A stretch of 64,000 nt of DNA from Mycetocola zhadangensis. GTDB taxonomy: Bacteria; Actinomycetota; Actinomycetes; Actinomycetales; Microbacteriaceae. Shown in pieces: positions 17,138 through 25,188 of the stretch. Numbering within the stretch: the stretch's first letter is position 1; each line of letters begins with the position of its first letter. The position numbers and the translations under genes were made by a program. The notes under the pieces are model-generated. The model saw nothing but the letters and a program-made list of their open reading frames with translations. It searched no databases and had not been told where the DNA came from. The stretch covers positions 62,001 through 126,000 of the forward strand of contig NZ_RCWJ01000005.1 of the NCBI RefSeq assembly GCF_003668565.1, in the 5' to 3' direction.

Positions 17138-17163
17138 ACGTGGCGAGTGAGGGATTCGAACCC
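17138..17163 (-). repeat. Proximal attachment-site repeat within tRNA-Tyr
   Basis: Identical over 26 bases to 12162-12187. Here it is part of the intact tRNA-Tyr gene, so integration rebuilt the tRNA 3' end from the element's own sequence. Confidence 0.88.
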
Positions 17164-17222
17164 CCGAATGCTGAGCAGTCTGATTTACAGTCAGATCCCT
17201 TTGGCCGCTTGGGTAACTCGCC
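17141..17222 (-). tRNA. tRNA-Tyr (anticodon GTA)
   Basis: An 82-nt class II tRNA read on the minus strand. Acceptor GGCGAGT pairs with ACTCGCC. The anticodon stem TCTGA/TCAGA encloses the loop CTGTAAA with anticodon GTA. A long variable arm is typical of bacterial tRNA-Tyr. The T arm GGGGG-TTCGAAT-CCCTC pairs with one G-U. The discriminator is A and CCA is not encoded. It is the integration target of the adjacent island. Confidence 0.96.
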
Positions 17223-17321
17223 AGAACGCATCCGACCGACTTGTACAGACAACCGGAGGCGCTGTAAAAGAATACTCTGTGCCTACCCGCTTCGAGAAAT
17301 CGGCTCCCTCGCGACGTGAGG

Positions 17322-18242
17322 CTAGGGGCGCACGCGGCCCATGGCATCCGGAACCGGAGGCAACTGGAGAAGCGCGCCCGGAGTCCGACAGGTCCAGCCC
17401 GCGATGAGCATCGCTTCATCGAGAACCCGCTTCCACGCGTCGAGCCCGTTCGGGATTCCAGCGGTCGCCAGCGCGTGCACCGTCGCGGCGAGGGTGGCAT
17501 CGCCGGCCCCCATGGTGTCGACAATCGGGCCGGGCAGGTCAGCAATCGGCGCGACAACCCGCCCGACCGCAGAGACGATCTCGGCCCCGTCGCGACCAGC
17601 CGTCGCGAGCACGTGAGCGGCACCGGCGAATCGCAGCCGTTTCACCAGGTCGGGCAGCGCGACGCCGTACAGCAGTTCAGCGTCTTCGTCGCCGACCTTG
17701 GTGACGAGGCTGGTCGCGGCGATCCGTTCGAAGTTGAGCACAAAAGCCGCCGGGTCATGCAGCATGCCAGCACGCGGGTTGGGGTCGATCACCAGTCGGC
17801 GACTCGGGTTCAGCACAGACTCTTCGAGCTCGGCACTCTGCTCATCGTCATCAAACGGGAAGCAGCTGACCACGACGAGCGGAGCATCCGCTATCGCCAG
17901 TCGCTCCTCGTCACCGAACACGATTCGACGCTTCTGCGCCGCCTCATTGAAGCTGTAGCGCGGCTCGCCGTCTGTGCGGTCGCTCACCGCCCGCGAGCTG
18001 CCGAGCGGACCCGGCGTCGCGATGAGTTCGACACCATGTAGATCAAGAAATGAACGGATGCTTGCACCATCGGCGTCGTTTCCAACCATGGCGATCAGTG
18101 TGGTCGGAACGCCCAACCGGGCCAGGCCGACGGCCACGTTGAGCGCGGCGCCGCCGACGAAATCCCGACTGGTCGAACCGTCTCGCATCTCGTCAATGAG
18201 CGCGTCACCGATAACCACTGTTCTGGCGTCGTTTCTGTCCAT
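17322..18242 (-). CDS. PfkB-family carbohydrate kinase (fructokinase/ribokinase type)
   Basis: Sugar kinase, 306 aa, ATP-dependent and cytoplasmic. The N-terminal PfkB signature is DFVGGAALNVAVGLARLG (about residues 27-44). The C-terminal signature is DTMGAGDATLAA with catalytic Asp248 and the anion hole. Substrate-binding residues suggest fructose or a similar sugar rather than adenosine, but this is uncertain. The ATG at 18242 is preceded by GAGGAACGGAG; the longer frame adds 28 arginine-rich residues. It stands alone, downstream of a lytic transglycosylase on the same strand, with a 250-bp gap. Confidence 0.88.
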   Translation of the reverse strand: MDRNDARTVVIGDALIDEMRDGSTSRDFVGGAALNVAVGLARLGVPTTLIAMVGNDADGASIRSFLDLHGVELIATPGPLGSSRAVSDRTDGEPRYSFNEAAQKRRIVFGDEERLAIADAPLVVVSCFPFDDDEQSAELEESVLNPSRRLVIDPNPRAGMLHDPAAFVLNFERIAATSLVTKVGDEDAELLYGVALPDLVKRLRFAGAAHVLATAGRDGAEIVSAVGRVVAPIADLPGPIVDTMGAGDATLAATVHALATAGIPNGLDAWKRVLDEAMLIAGWTCRTPGALLQLPPVPDAMGRVRP

Positions 18243-18492
18243 TGCTCGTTTGCTCCGTTCCTCTTCGAGGGTCGCACACCACGCCAGCGACTCGCCAGTG
18301 CGCCGCCGCCGCAGTTGCGCCACCACCGCACGGTCGACATGGGTGGGCAGCTCGCTTACGCACGGACATGCCTACGCCGCTCGGCCGCACCGCCCGTTTG
18401 CCGAAAATGGCTTTGCAACACCGTCAGGGAGCCGCGCACGGAGCGACTTTTGGTAAATCGACGGGGCCGGAGCGGACGCGACGAGCGAACGA

Positions 18493-19239
18493 CTACCCCT
18501 CGGCGGCGCGCTCCGCGTACAGGGTGCCGGCACGGGCCACCGTCGCCACATAGTCCTCGTTCGGGTTGAACCCGAGCACCGCTTCTCTCCACCCGGACTC
18601 ACTCACCAGGTCCCCCGACACCCGGCAGAGGTAGTTCGCCGTTGCGAACGCCGCATCGTCGAGGTTGTGCGGGTCCTGCACCCCGTCACCGTTGCCGTCG
18701 ATGCGCCAGTTGTTCCACGTCTGCGGGATCAGCTGCATCGGCCCGATCGCACGATCGTGCTCAGCATCGCCGTCGATGGCGCCGGCATCCGAATCGGGAA
18801 TGGCGATGTTGCCGTCGCCGTCGAGCGCGACACCGAAGATCGGCGGCGACACTGTGCCGTCGTCGCCAACCGCCGAGCCACCGTGGCGGCCGTGGTCACT
18901 TTCGGCGAACCCGACGCCGGCGATCGTGTTCCAGCTGAGCCCGCAGGTCGGCATCTGCTCAGCCTTGAACAGCGCGGCACCGGCATACGCACGCAGCGCC
19001 CGTTCCGGGATCCGCGTCGCCTTCGCCGTTGCGGTGACCCAGCCATCATCGACGAGCCCAGGGTTACCCGGGAGCGTTGGCACAGTCGCGGCAAGCGGCG
19101 CTTCAGCGGGGGCCGCAAAGGTCGGGGCCGGCCCCTCCGGCGATGCGGACGGTTGAGCGGCAGGCGTGATGGCACACGAGCTGAGCAGCAGAGCGGATGC
19201 CACGGCACCGGTCGAGAGTGCAAGGCGAGCAGACAGCAT
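18493..19239 (-). CDS. Lytic murein transglycosylase lipoprotein
   Basis: Cell-wall hydrolase, 248 aa, cleaving peptidoglycan glycan strands. A signal peptide with lipobox (LLSSCA) lies near residue 20, so it is probably lipid-anchored. After a Pro/Ala-rich spacer the SLT/MltB-like domain carries the likely catalytic Glu in IAGVGFAESDHGRHGG and the conserved GPMQLIPQTWNNWRIDGNGDG, then DAAFATANYLCRVSGDL. This domain type is common in actinobacteria, often with two conserved cysteines as here (PTCGL and YLCRV). Confidence 0.88.
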   Translation of the reverse strand: MLSARLALSTGAVASALLLSSCAITPAAQPSASPEGPAPTFAAPAEAPLAATVPTLPGNPGLVDDGWVTATAKATRIPERALRAYAGAALFKAEQMPTCGLSWNTIAGVGFAESDHGRHGGSAVGDDGTVSPPIFGVALDGDGNIAIPDSDAGAIDGDAEHDRAIGPMQLIPQTWNNWRIDGNGDGVQDPHNLDDAAFATANYLCRVSGDLVSESGWREAVLGFNPNEDYVATVARAGTLYAERAAEG

Positions 19240-19328
19240 CCGCTTATCTAATCATCCCTCGCAGACAGGATGCCTGATGGTGGCCGCTGACCGCCCGGCC
19301 AGCGGCGGAAACCCGTACCATGGGGGCC

Positions 19329-19817
19329 ATGGCAGATTCATCGTTTGACGTGGTTAGCAAGGTCGACAAGATGGAGGCGGACAACGCACTCCACCAGGCG
19401 CACAAGGAGATCGAGCAGCGCTACGACTTCAAGGGCACCGGGGCGTCGATCGCGCAGTCCGGCGACAAGATCCTCATGAAGGCGAACAGCGAGGAGCGCG
19501 TCAAGGCGATTCTCGACGTGTTCCAGACGAAGCTGATCAAGCGCGGCATTTCGCTCAAGAGCCTCGACTCAGGTGAGCCGTTCGCGAGCGGCAAGGAGTA
19601 CCGCATCGAAGCCGAGCTCAAAGACGGCATCACGCAGGAGAACGCGAAGAAGATCAACAAGATCATTCGCGACGAGGGACCCAAGGGTGTCAAGAGCCAG
19701 ATCCAGGGCGACGAATTGCGCGTGCAGTCGAAGAGCCGCGACGACCTGCAGGAGACCATTGCCCTGCTCAAGGGCAAGGACCTCGACATCGACCTGCAGT
19801 TCATCAACTTCCGCTAA
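19329..19817 (+). CDS. yajQ: YajQ-family nucleotide-binding protein
   Basis: Small cytoplasmic protein, 162 aa, of the UPF0234/YajQ family with two ferredoxin-like domains. Hallmarks are the start [28 protein letters not shown], and the C-terminal [12 protein letters not shown]. Members bind RNA/nucleotides, and in some bacteria cyclic di-GMP. The ATG at 19329 matches the family N-terminus; an in-frame ATG three codons earlier is possible. It is followed 15 bases later by an SDR gene on the same strand. Confidence 0.94.
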   Translation: MADSSFDVVSKVDKMEADNALHQAHKEIEQRYDFKGTGASIAQSGDKILMKANSEERVKAILDVFQTKLIKRGISLKSLDSGEPFASGKEYRIEAELKDGITQENAKKINKIIRDEGPKGVKSQIQGDELRVQSKSRDDLQETIALLKGKDLDIDLQFINFR

Positions 19818-19832
19818 CGGCAGTCGCAGACC

Positions 19833-20759
19833 ATGAGCGTGCTGGTTCTCGGCGCAGGACCTGTCGGGTCGACTGTGGCTCGCGCGTTCCTGGATCGGGG
19901 TGAGCAGGTGACCGTCGCGACCCGGTCGGGCACAGCCCCGGAGGGCGTAACCTCGGTGCGCCTCGATGCTGCCGATGTCGACGCGCTCACTCGCGCCGCG
20001 TCGGGTCATTCCACCGTCGCGGTGTGCACGAATCCGCCGTACAACACCTGGCGCCGGGACTGGCCGCCGATCATCGAATCGGTGATCGGCGCGGCTCGGT
20101 CTACGGGCGCGAACATCGTGATGATTGGCAACCTGTACTCGTACGGCATGGCAACCATGCCGATGCGGGAGAGCTCTCCTGAGGAGCCCGCGGAGTCCAA
20201 GGGCGAGGTTCGTCGCGATCTCTGGGCCGCACTTCGGGCTGCGACCGAGCGAGGTGACGTGCAAGCCGTCGAAGTGCGCGCGAGCGACTACTTCGGCCCA
20301 GGCGCCGCGGGTGAAGCGCACCTCGGGACACGGTTCTTCGACCCGATTCTTGCGAACAAACGGTCGTGGGCGATTGGCAACCCGGCACTGCCCCACAGCT
20401 GGGCGTACCTTCCTGATCTGGCTCGCACTGTTGTGGCCGCGAGTGAGTATCGAGGGGATTGGGGACGCGTCTGGCATGTGCCGGCGGCGTCTAACCTCAG
20501 TCGCACCGAGATTTGCCGCATAGTCAACGCGCGCTACGGTGTCCGCGGGTCGATCTCCGGCATCCCGTCGTTGGTACTCAAGGGCGTCGGCACGTTCAAC
20601 CCGATTTTGCGCGAGGTCTCAAAGTCGAGCTACCAGTTTCTGGCGCCATTCCTCTCGGATGCCACCGAAACCGAGAGCATGCTCGATGTTGGTGCGACCG
20701 CCTGGGAGCGCGCACTTGACGACACTGTGGCGTACTACCGGTCGGGTCGACCTGCCTAG
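19833..20759 (+). CDS. NAD(P)-dependent epimerase/dehydratase-like protein
   Basis: Atypical extended SDR, 308 aa. The Rossmann motif is MSVLVLGAGPVGSTVARAFL, so the usual GxxGxxG is present as GAGPVGS. The catalytic YxxxK is not obvious; the region NLYSYGMATMPMRESSPEEP occupies that position. It may therefore act as a non-classical reductase or sensor. It probably forms a transcription unit with yajQ. Its stop overlaps the stop of the convergent membrane-protein gene (CTAG at 20756-20759). Confidence 0.82.
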   Translation: MSVLVLGAGPVGSTVARAFLDRGEQVTVATRSGTAPEGVTSVRLDAADVDALTRAASGHSTVAVCTNPPYNTWRRDWPPIIESVIGAARSTGANIVMIGNLYSYGMATMPMRESSPEEPAESKGEVRRDLWAALRAATERGDVQAVEVRASDYFGPGAAGEAHLGTRFFDPILANKRSWAIGNPALPHSWAYLPDLARTVVAASEYRGDWGRVWHVPAASNLSRTEICRIVNARYGVRGSISGIPSLVLKGVGTFNPILREVSKSSYQFLAPFLSDATETESMLDVGATAWERALDDTVAYYRSGRPA

Positions 20760-21229
20760 ATCGCCTTGGTCATTTCGTTGACAGTCGATTCGGGCGCACG
20801 GGCCGCGCGTCGCTCGGCCCGGTTCACCAGAGTTGCCGCAGTTGTCGCCGCGACGATGCCAGCGATCACACCGAACATCACATAGCCCAAGGGCCAGCCC
20901 GAGTCGCTGACTACAAATCCGAACACGATGCACTCGGTCAAGACGGCCATGCCCGCACCGACGCCGGCCCAGGACACACGGACGATGGCTGCCCGCTGCA
21001 GACGACGATCGACCAGCGCTACCGCCGTCATGCCGCCGATCAGGGCCGCAACCGCAACGACGACTCCGATGAGGCCCCACGTGAGAATCGAACGGAATGC
21101 CTCAGCAAGTGAGATCTGCGCCTGCCAGCCAATGGCGCTGGTGAGCACGACAAACTGAAACAGCCCGGCGCTGATCGCGAACCCGAGAAAGGGCGCTTGC
21201 AAAGCCACGCGGCGGTATCGGCGGAACAC
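20756..21229 (-). CDS. Four-helix membrane protein of unknown function
   Basis: Membrane protein, 157 aa, with four hydrophobic segments and short loops; the C-terminus (RAERRAARAPESTVNEMTKAI) is cytoplasmic and polar. Family not recognised. The stop codon is interleaved with that of the convergent SDR gene, so the two transcripts overlap at their ends. Confidence 0.72.
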   Translation of the reverse strand: MFRRYRRVALQAPFLGFAISAGLFQFVVLTSAIGWQAQISLAEAFRSILTWGLIGVVVAVAALIGGMTAVALVDRRLQRAAIVRVSWAGVGAGMAVLTECIVFGFVVSDSGWPLGYVMFGVIAGIVAATTAATLVNRAERRAARAPESTVNEMTKAI

Positions 21230-21336
21230 ACCCGAAGCCTATCGCCGGAACACGAGGACCGAGGCCGCACGCGAAACGCTGACTCTGAGGGGTTGCGGTT
21301 CGCCGCACACCAGCAAAGTCAGCATCTCGCGAGCGG

Positions 21337-22878
21337 TTACACCGGCAGCTCGTCGAGTTCCTCGTCGTCTCTCCCGTTCGACGCTCCACGCTCGAGCGTT
21401 TCGCCGCGGAAGAAGGCCGGACGCCGGATCGCCTGAATGATCATGAGGACGATGCCAGACACGATGACCGCCATGCCGAGGATGAACACAAGCCCGACCC
21501 CGCCAATGTTTGAGCCCGAGCCGTACTCCGGGTCCATGCTCTCGGTGATCGTCGTGTAGAACAGCACAGCCAGGATGATCCCACCAACGAGCGGGAACAG
21601 CAGTTGGAAGAAGAAGTTGCGCACCGAAACGAACAACTGCTTTCGGAAGTACCAGACGGCGGCGAATGCCGTGAGGCCGTAGTAGAAACAGATCATCATG
21701 CCGAGCGCCGTGATGGTGTCCCAGAGCACATCCTCGGAGACGAACCGCATGATCGCGTAAAACGCCGACGCCACAACACTGGAGACGATGGTGGCGAATC
21801 CGGGTGTCAGGAAACGTGGGCTGATCCGAGAGAATCTCTCAGGCAGCGCCCCGTAGTGCCCCATCGCAAGCAGCGTTCGTGCCGGCGAGACGAAGGTTGA
21901 CTGCAACGACGCCGCCGAACTGGACAGCACCGCAATGGACACGAGGATGGCAAGTGGGCCAAGCACCGGGCCGGCGAGCGCAAAGAACACGTTGCCCTGA
22001 ATGTCTTCGTTTCCGAGCCCGAACTCACCGGTTCCGATGCCGGCGAAACTGATCGACGCTGTCGCGATGAGCAGGTACAGCACCACGATGATGAGCACTG
22101 TGAGAGTCGCCGCCCTACCAGGAGTCGACCGTGATCCCTTGGTTTCCTCGTTCATGGTCAGTGTGACGTCCCAACCCCAGAAGATGAAGATGGAGAGCGA
22201 GAGTCCAGCGGCGAACGCACTGAAAGACTGAACGGCGAACGGGTTGAACCACTCGAGGCTGACCGGCACCGGGTCGAACGCTGATCCGTTCGCGACCTGG
22301 TAGAACGCGACGATGCCAAACAGGAGCAACACAATCAGTTGGAAGCCGACGAGAACGTATTGCACCTTTTGTGTGGTCTGCATGTCGCGGTAGGAGATCG
22401 CCGTCGCCGCAGCCATGAACGCCAAACACGTCACGACATTGATGACGGGGTTGAGGGCGAGGTTCGCAATGTCGGGGTTGCCGAAGATCTGCGCGAGCAT
22501 CAGGTAGAAGAAGTCCACAGCAATTCCTGCGAGGTTTGACAGCACAAGGATGGTTGCCGCGATGAGCCCCCACCCGGTCATCCAGCCGATCCACGGCCCA
22601 AAGGCCCGCGTCGCCCAGGTGAACGACGTGCCGCTGTCAGGCATCGCCCGGTTGAGTTCGCGGTAGCCGAACGCGACGAGCAGCATTGGAATGAAGCCGA
22701 CCAGAATGATGGCTGGCACCTGAAGGCCCACTTCTGACACGGTCGGGCCGAGCGCCGCCGTCATGGTGTACGCGGGCGCGATGCAGGAAATCCCGATAAC
22801 AATGGCACCGAGCAGCCCGACGGAGCCGGCGCTGAGGCCCTTCTTGGAGAGACCGCGCTCGGTCTGGTGAACGGCCAT
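21337..22878 (-). CDS. APC-family amino acid/polyamine permease
   Basis: Transporter of 513 aa with about 12 membrane helices. It shows IVIGISCIAPAYTMTAALGP in TM1 and FIFWGWDVTLTMNEETKGS near the middle, which matches actinobacterial amino acid/GABA/putrescine permeases. As last gene of the putrescine-degradation operon it most likely imports putrescine or GABA (inferred). The ATG at 22878 lies four bases after the stop of the stress-protein gene, indicating coupling. The C-terminus is acidic (DDEELDELPV). It is paralogous to the permease at 37584. Confidence 0.9.
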   Translation of the reverse strand: MAVHQTERGLSKKGLSAGSVGLLGAIVIGISCIAPAYTMTAALGPTVSEVGLQVPAIILVGFIPMLLVAFGYRELNRAMPDSGTSFTWATRAFGPWIGWMTGWGLIAATILVLSNLAGIAVDFFYLMLAQIFGNPDIANLALNPVINVVTCLAFMAAATAISYRDMQTTQKVQYVLVGFQLIVLLLFGIVAFYQVANGSAFDPVPVSLEWFNPFAVQSFSAFAAGLSLSIFIFWGWDVTLTMNEETKGSRSTPGRAATLTVLIIVVLYLLIATASISFAGIGTGEFGLGNEDIQGNVFFALAGPVLGPLAILVSIAVLSSSAASLQSTFVSPARTLLAMGHYGALPERFSRISPRFLTPGFATIVSSVVASAFYAIMRFVSEDVLWDTITALGMMICFYYGLTAFAAVWYFRKQLFVSVRNFFFQLLFPLVGGIILAVLFYTTITESMDPEYGSGSNIGGVGLVFILGMAVIVSGIVLMIIQAIRRPAFFRGETLERGASNGRDDEELDELPV

Positions 22879-22882
22879 GGCC

Positions 22883-23761
22883 CTAGTCCTCAACCGTCAG
22901 GATCGAGTCGCGCGGAACGACGACCATCGGCACCGGCAGCTCACGAAGCATCTTCGCCGCTGTGGTTCCCAGGAACAGCTGCCTAGGCTGTGCGAGTCGA
23001 CTCGACCCGACAAACACCACCTCACCCGGGTCCCATTCGAGCGCAGCGACCGCATCCTCCACCCGACTTCCGGATGCCGTCAGTACAGTCACGTCGATAT
23101 CGTCCGGCAGGTGCTCCGCCACATACGCGACGGTCTTCGCTGCGTGCTCTTCGGCCTGGGCCCGCACCCGCGGGGGTGTGTCGACACCGTCAGCGTCGAG
23201 GGCGACGAGCGAGACCAGCCGAAGAGGAACCCGTGATGCTCGCGCAGCCAGGATTCCGGCGTCGACGAGCTCCTTCGCGCCTGACCGGGTGCCGACCGCG
23301 ACGGTGATTCGCGAGATGCCCTCGAGTCCCACTTCGGCGACGGACCCTTGCGGCGCGAGAGCAACAGGGACAACTGCCGAGTGCAGCAGGGAGTTCGCCA
23401 CACTTCCGATGGTGAATCGGCCGAGCAGGCCGCCCCGCGCCGCACCAACGATGATCATTCGACCCTCGAGGTCGCGACTGGTGTCGAGGAGCCCCTGCGC
23501 GAACGACTCCGCGTAGACAATATGCCCCTTCGCGTCCATGTCGTTCGGCACAAGAGTGAGTGCACGGTGCAACCACTCTTCGGCCGCCTCGTGCAGATAC
23601 TTCTCGTAGCCGGCGTCCACCGGAACAAGGGTTGCCCTCGCTTCGCTCCTCAGAACGATGACGATGTCGAGGCCCCTCTGCATGGAGCGAGCGAGCCTCA
23701 CGGCGAGGTTGAGTGCATCCTCGCCGGAGGGGGTGTCGGTGTAGCCCACGATGTATCGCAT
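22883..23761 (-). CDS. Tandem-domain universal stress protein
   Basis: UspA-type protein, 292 aa, made of two Usp domains (about 1-140 and 150-292). ATP-binding motifs are visible as VGAARGGLLGRFTIGSVANSLL in domain 1 and VGSSRLAQPRQLFLGTTAAKML in domain 2, each followed by a VPVALAP or VPMVVVP strand. Its place between the amine oxidase and the permease suggests a role in tuning transport or responding to the aldehyde and peroxide made by the pathway. Permease-linked Usp proteins are known, but the function here is inferred. Confidence 0.9.
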   Translation of the reverse strand: MRYIVGYTDTPSGEDALNLAVRLARSMQRGLDIVIVLRSEARATLVPVDAGYEKYLHEAAEEWLHRALTLVPNDMDAKGHIVYAESFAQGLLDTSRDLEGRMIIVGAARGGLLGRFTIGSVANSLLHSAVVPVALAPQGSVAEVGLEGISRITVAVGTRSGAKELVDAGILAARASRVPLRLVSLVALDADGVDTPPRVRAQAEEHAAKTVAYVAEHLPDDIDVTVLTASGSRVEDAVAALEWDPGEVVFVGSSRLAQPRQLFLGTTAAKMLRELPVPMVVVPRDSILTVED

Positions 23762-23806
23762 GTCGAGTCGCTCCTTTGCGGTCGGTACAGCGGGAGTTGC
23801 GGGATC

Positions 23807-25162
23807 TTACGTTCGGTTCAGAAGGATGGCGTCGGCGGTTTGTCGGCCCATTCGGATGGCACCGTCGACGTGCTGGTAGCCCTCGGCGGCCAGGTCGCTG
23901 CACGACCAGTGGATCGGCCCGACCGGCGAGCGCAGGTCGGCGCCGTACCGATGCAGCCCACCCATGTCGAAGCTCGCGGCATACGCACCGCGCGTCCACT
24001 CCTCACTGCCCCAGTCGCTCTCGTAGTAGACGACAGGGCTCAGCGCTTCCTCGCCGTAGTAGTGCGACAGGGAAGTGAGGATGATCCGTTTGCGTTCCTC
24101 GGCGGGCAGCGTGAACAGCTGATCGGCCTTCCGGTCAGACACGAAACCGACCAGTGTGCCGCGCGGGTCGTCGTAGTTCGAGTTGTCATAGGCCTCGTGC
24201 ACGATCTCGTATGGGCTGAACGAGGTACCGGAGAGCCCGGCGTTCCGCCAAAACGGAGTCTCGTAGACGGCATGCACCTTGATCACGAAACCGAGCGACA
24301 GGTGCTGGTGCATCTGCTGCTGGCGCCGCGGCAGTGGCGGCTGGAAGTCGATCCTTGAGTAGAGGTTCGGCGGCACTGCGACGATCGCCTGCCGCGCCGA
24401 CACCGTCATGCCGTCGGCGACCGCTCGCACACTGTCAGCGGTGTACTCGAGGCGGCGCACCGGCTGCGACAGGAACACGTCGTCGCCGAGCTTCTCGGCG
24501 AGCAGCAGCGGCACCCGCTGCAGGCCGCCAATCACCCGCTTGTCAAGAATGAAGTCGGCGTCGACCAGATTCGAAAAACTGCCAGCGGATGCCGCCATCA
24601 AGATCGCCTGCAGCGCACTGAACGCGTGGGCCGGTTTGGTGAGCATGGCGTCGGCGACGAAGAGCGCGATGTTGTCACGAGCTTCAACGTCATCGGTTTG
24701 GCTCTCAAGCCACTCGATCCAGGTGACCGAGTCGAGCTCCTCCGCGCGGGGGTGCGCCCACGGCTCGCGCGGACCGATGTCGGCGACGAGCTCGTCGAGC
24801 ACAGTGATGAGCCGTTCCATCTCGCGCTGGGTGGATGCCTCGACCGGGAAGATCTCACCGGTGAACCTGGTCAGCGTTCCCGACGCATTGATGTAAACGC
24901 TGTCACCCTCGCGGTAGCGCGAGTAGGTCTCGAGTCCGAGCTCGGCGAGCGTCTCGATCAGCGCGTCCTGGTCTGGAGACACCCACTGGCCACCGATCTC
25001 GAGGGTCGCCCCGTCAATGTCGTTCGTCCACAGCCGGCCGCCCACCCGATCCCGTGCCTCAAGCACCGCCACGCTGAGTCCCGCCTCGCGCAGCCTGGTG
25101 GCCGCTGTCAGCCCCGATGCTCCTGCGCCAATGATGACGACGTCGCGCTGCAGTTCGGTCAT
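23807..25162 (-). CDS. puo: Flavin monoamine oxidase, probable putrescine oxidase
   Basis: FAD-dependent amine oxidase, 451 aa. The N-terminal dinucleotide fold is DVVIIGAGASGLTAATRLREAG, then RVGGRLWT, and the C-terminal FAD loop is IHWSCSDLAAEGYQHVDGAIRMG. In bacterial putrescine oxidases the reaction is putrescine + O2 to 4-aminobutanal + NH3 + H2O2. Neighbouring aminobutyraldehyde dehydrogenase, gabD and gabT support that substrate over other amines. The ATG at 25162 has AGGAG eight bases upstream. Fourth gene of the operon. Confidence 0.88.
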   Translation of the reverse strand: MTELQRDVVIIGAGASGLTAATRLREAGLSVAVLEARDRVGGRLWTNDIDGATLEIGGQWVSPDQDALIETLAELGLETYSRYREGDSVYINASGTLTRFTGEIFPVEASTQREMERLITVLDELVADIGPREPWAHPRAEELDSVTWIEWLESQTDDVEARDNIALFVADAMLTKPAHAFSALQAILMAASAGSFSNLVDADFILDKRVIGGLQRVPLLLAEKLGDDVFLSQPVRRLEYTADSVRAVADGMTVSARQAIVAVPPNLYSRIDFQPPLPRRQQQMHQHLSLGFVIKVHAVYETPFWRNAGLSGTSFSPYEIVHEAYDNSNYDDPRGTLVGFVSDRKADQLFTLPAEERKRIILTSLSHYYGEEALSPVVYYESDWGSEEWTRGAYAASFDMGGLHRYGADLRSPVGPIHWSCSDLAAEGYQHVDGAIRMGRQTADAILLNRT

Positions 25163-25188
25163 GCCCTGTTCTCCTCGGCGTGCCACGC

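Larger units (their letters stand above)
12162..17163. mobile_element. Genomic island integrated at tRNA-Tyr
   Basis: About 5 kb between two identical 26-bp copies of the tRNA-Tyr 3' end. The native terminator lies beyond the distal copy, and the intact tRNA at the other end is followed by foreign sequence. It contains an IS256-family element, IS3 and probable IS481-type remnants, and three cargo genes. Cargo genes use A/T third positions more than flanking genes, and the genus octamer CGGATGCC/GGCATCCG was not found inside. No integrase gene is recognisable, so the element is probably decayed or was mobilised in trans. A third, degenerate copy of the att/terminator block at 16615-16662 suggests two rounds of integration. 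Confidence 0.8.

Noticed and set aside
16319-17623. 434-codon minus-strand open frame
   Set aside because: It runs through the tRNA-Tyr gene, transposon remnants and an alternative frame of the PfkB kinase, with no coherent protein signal.
23348-24358. 336-codon plus-strand frame
   Set aside because: Antisense to the stress-protein and amine oxidase genes, with no motif.
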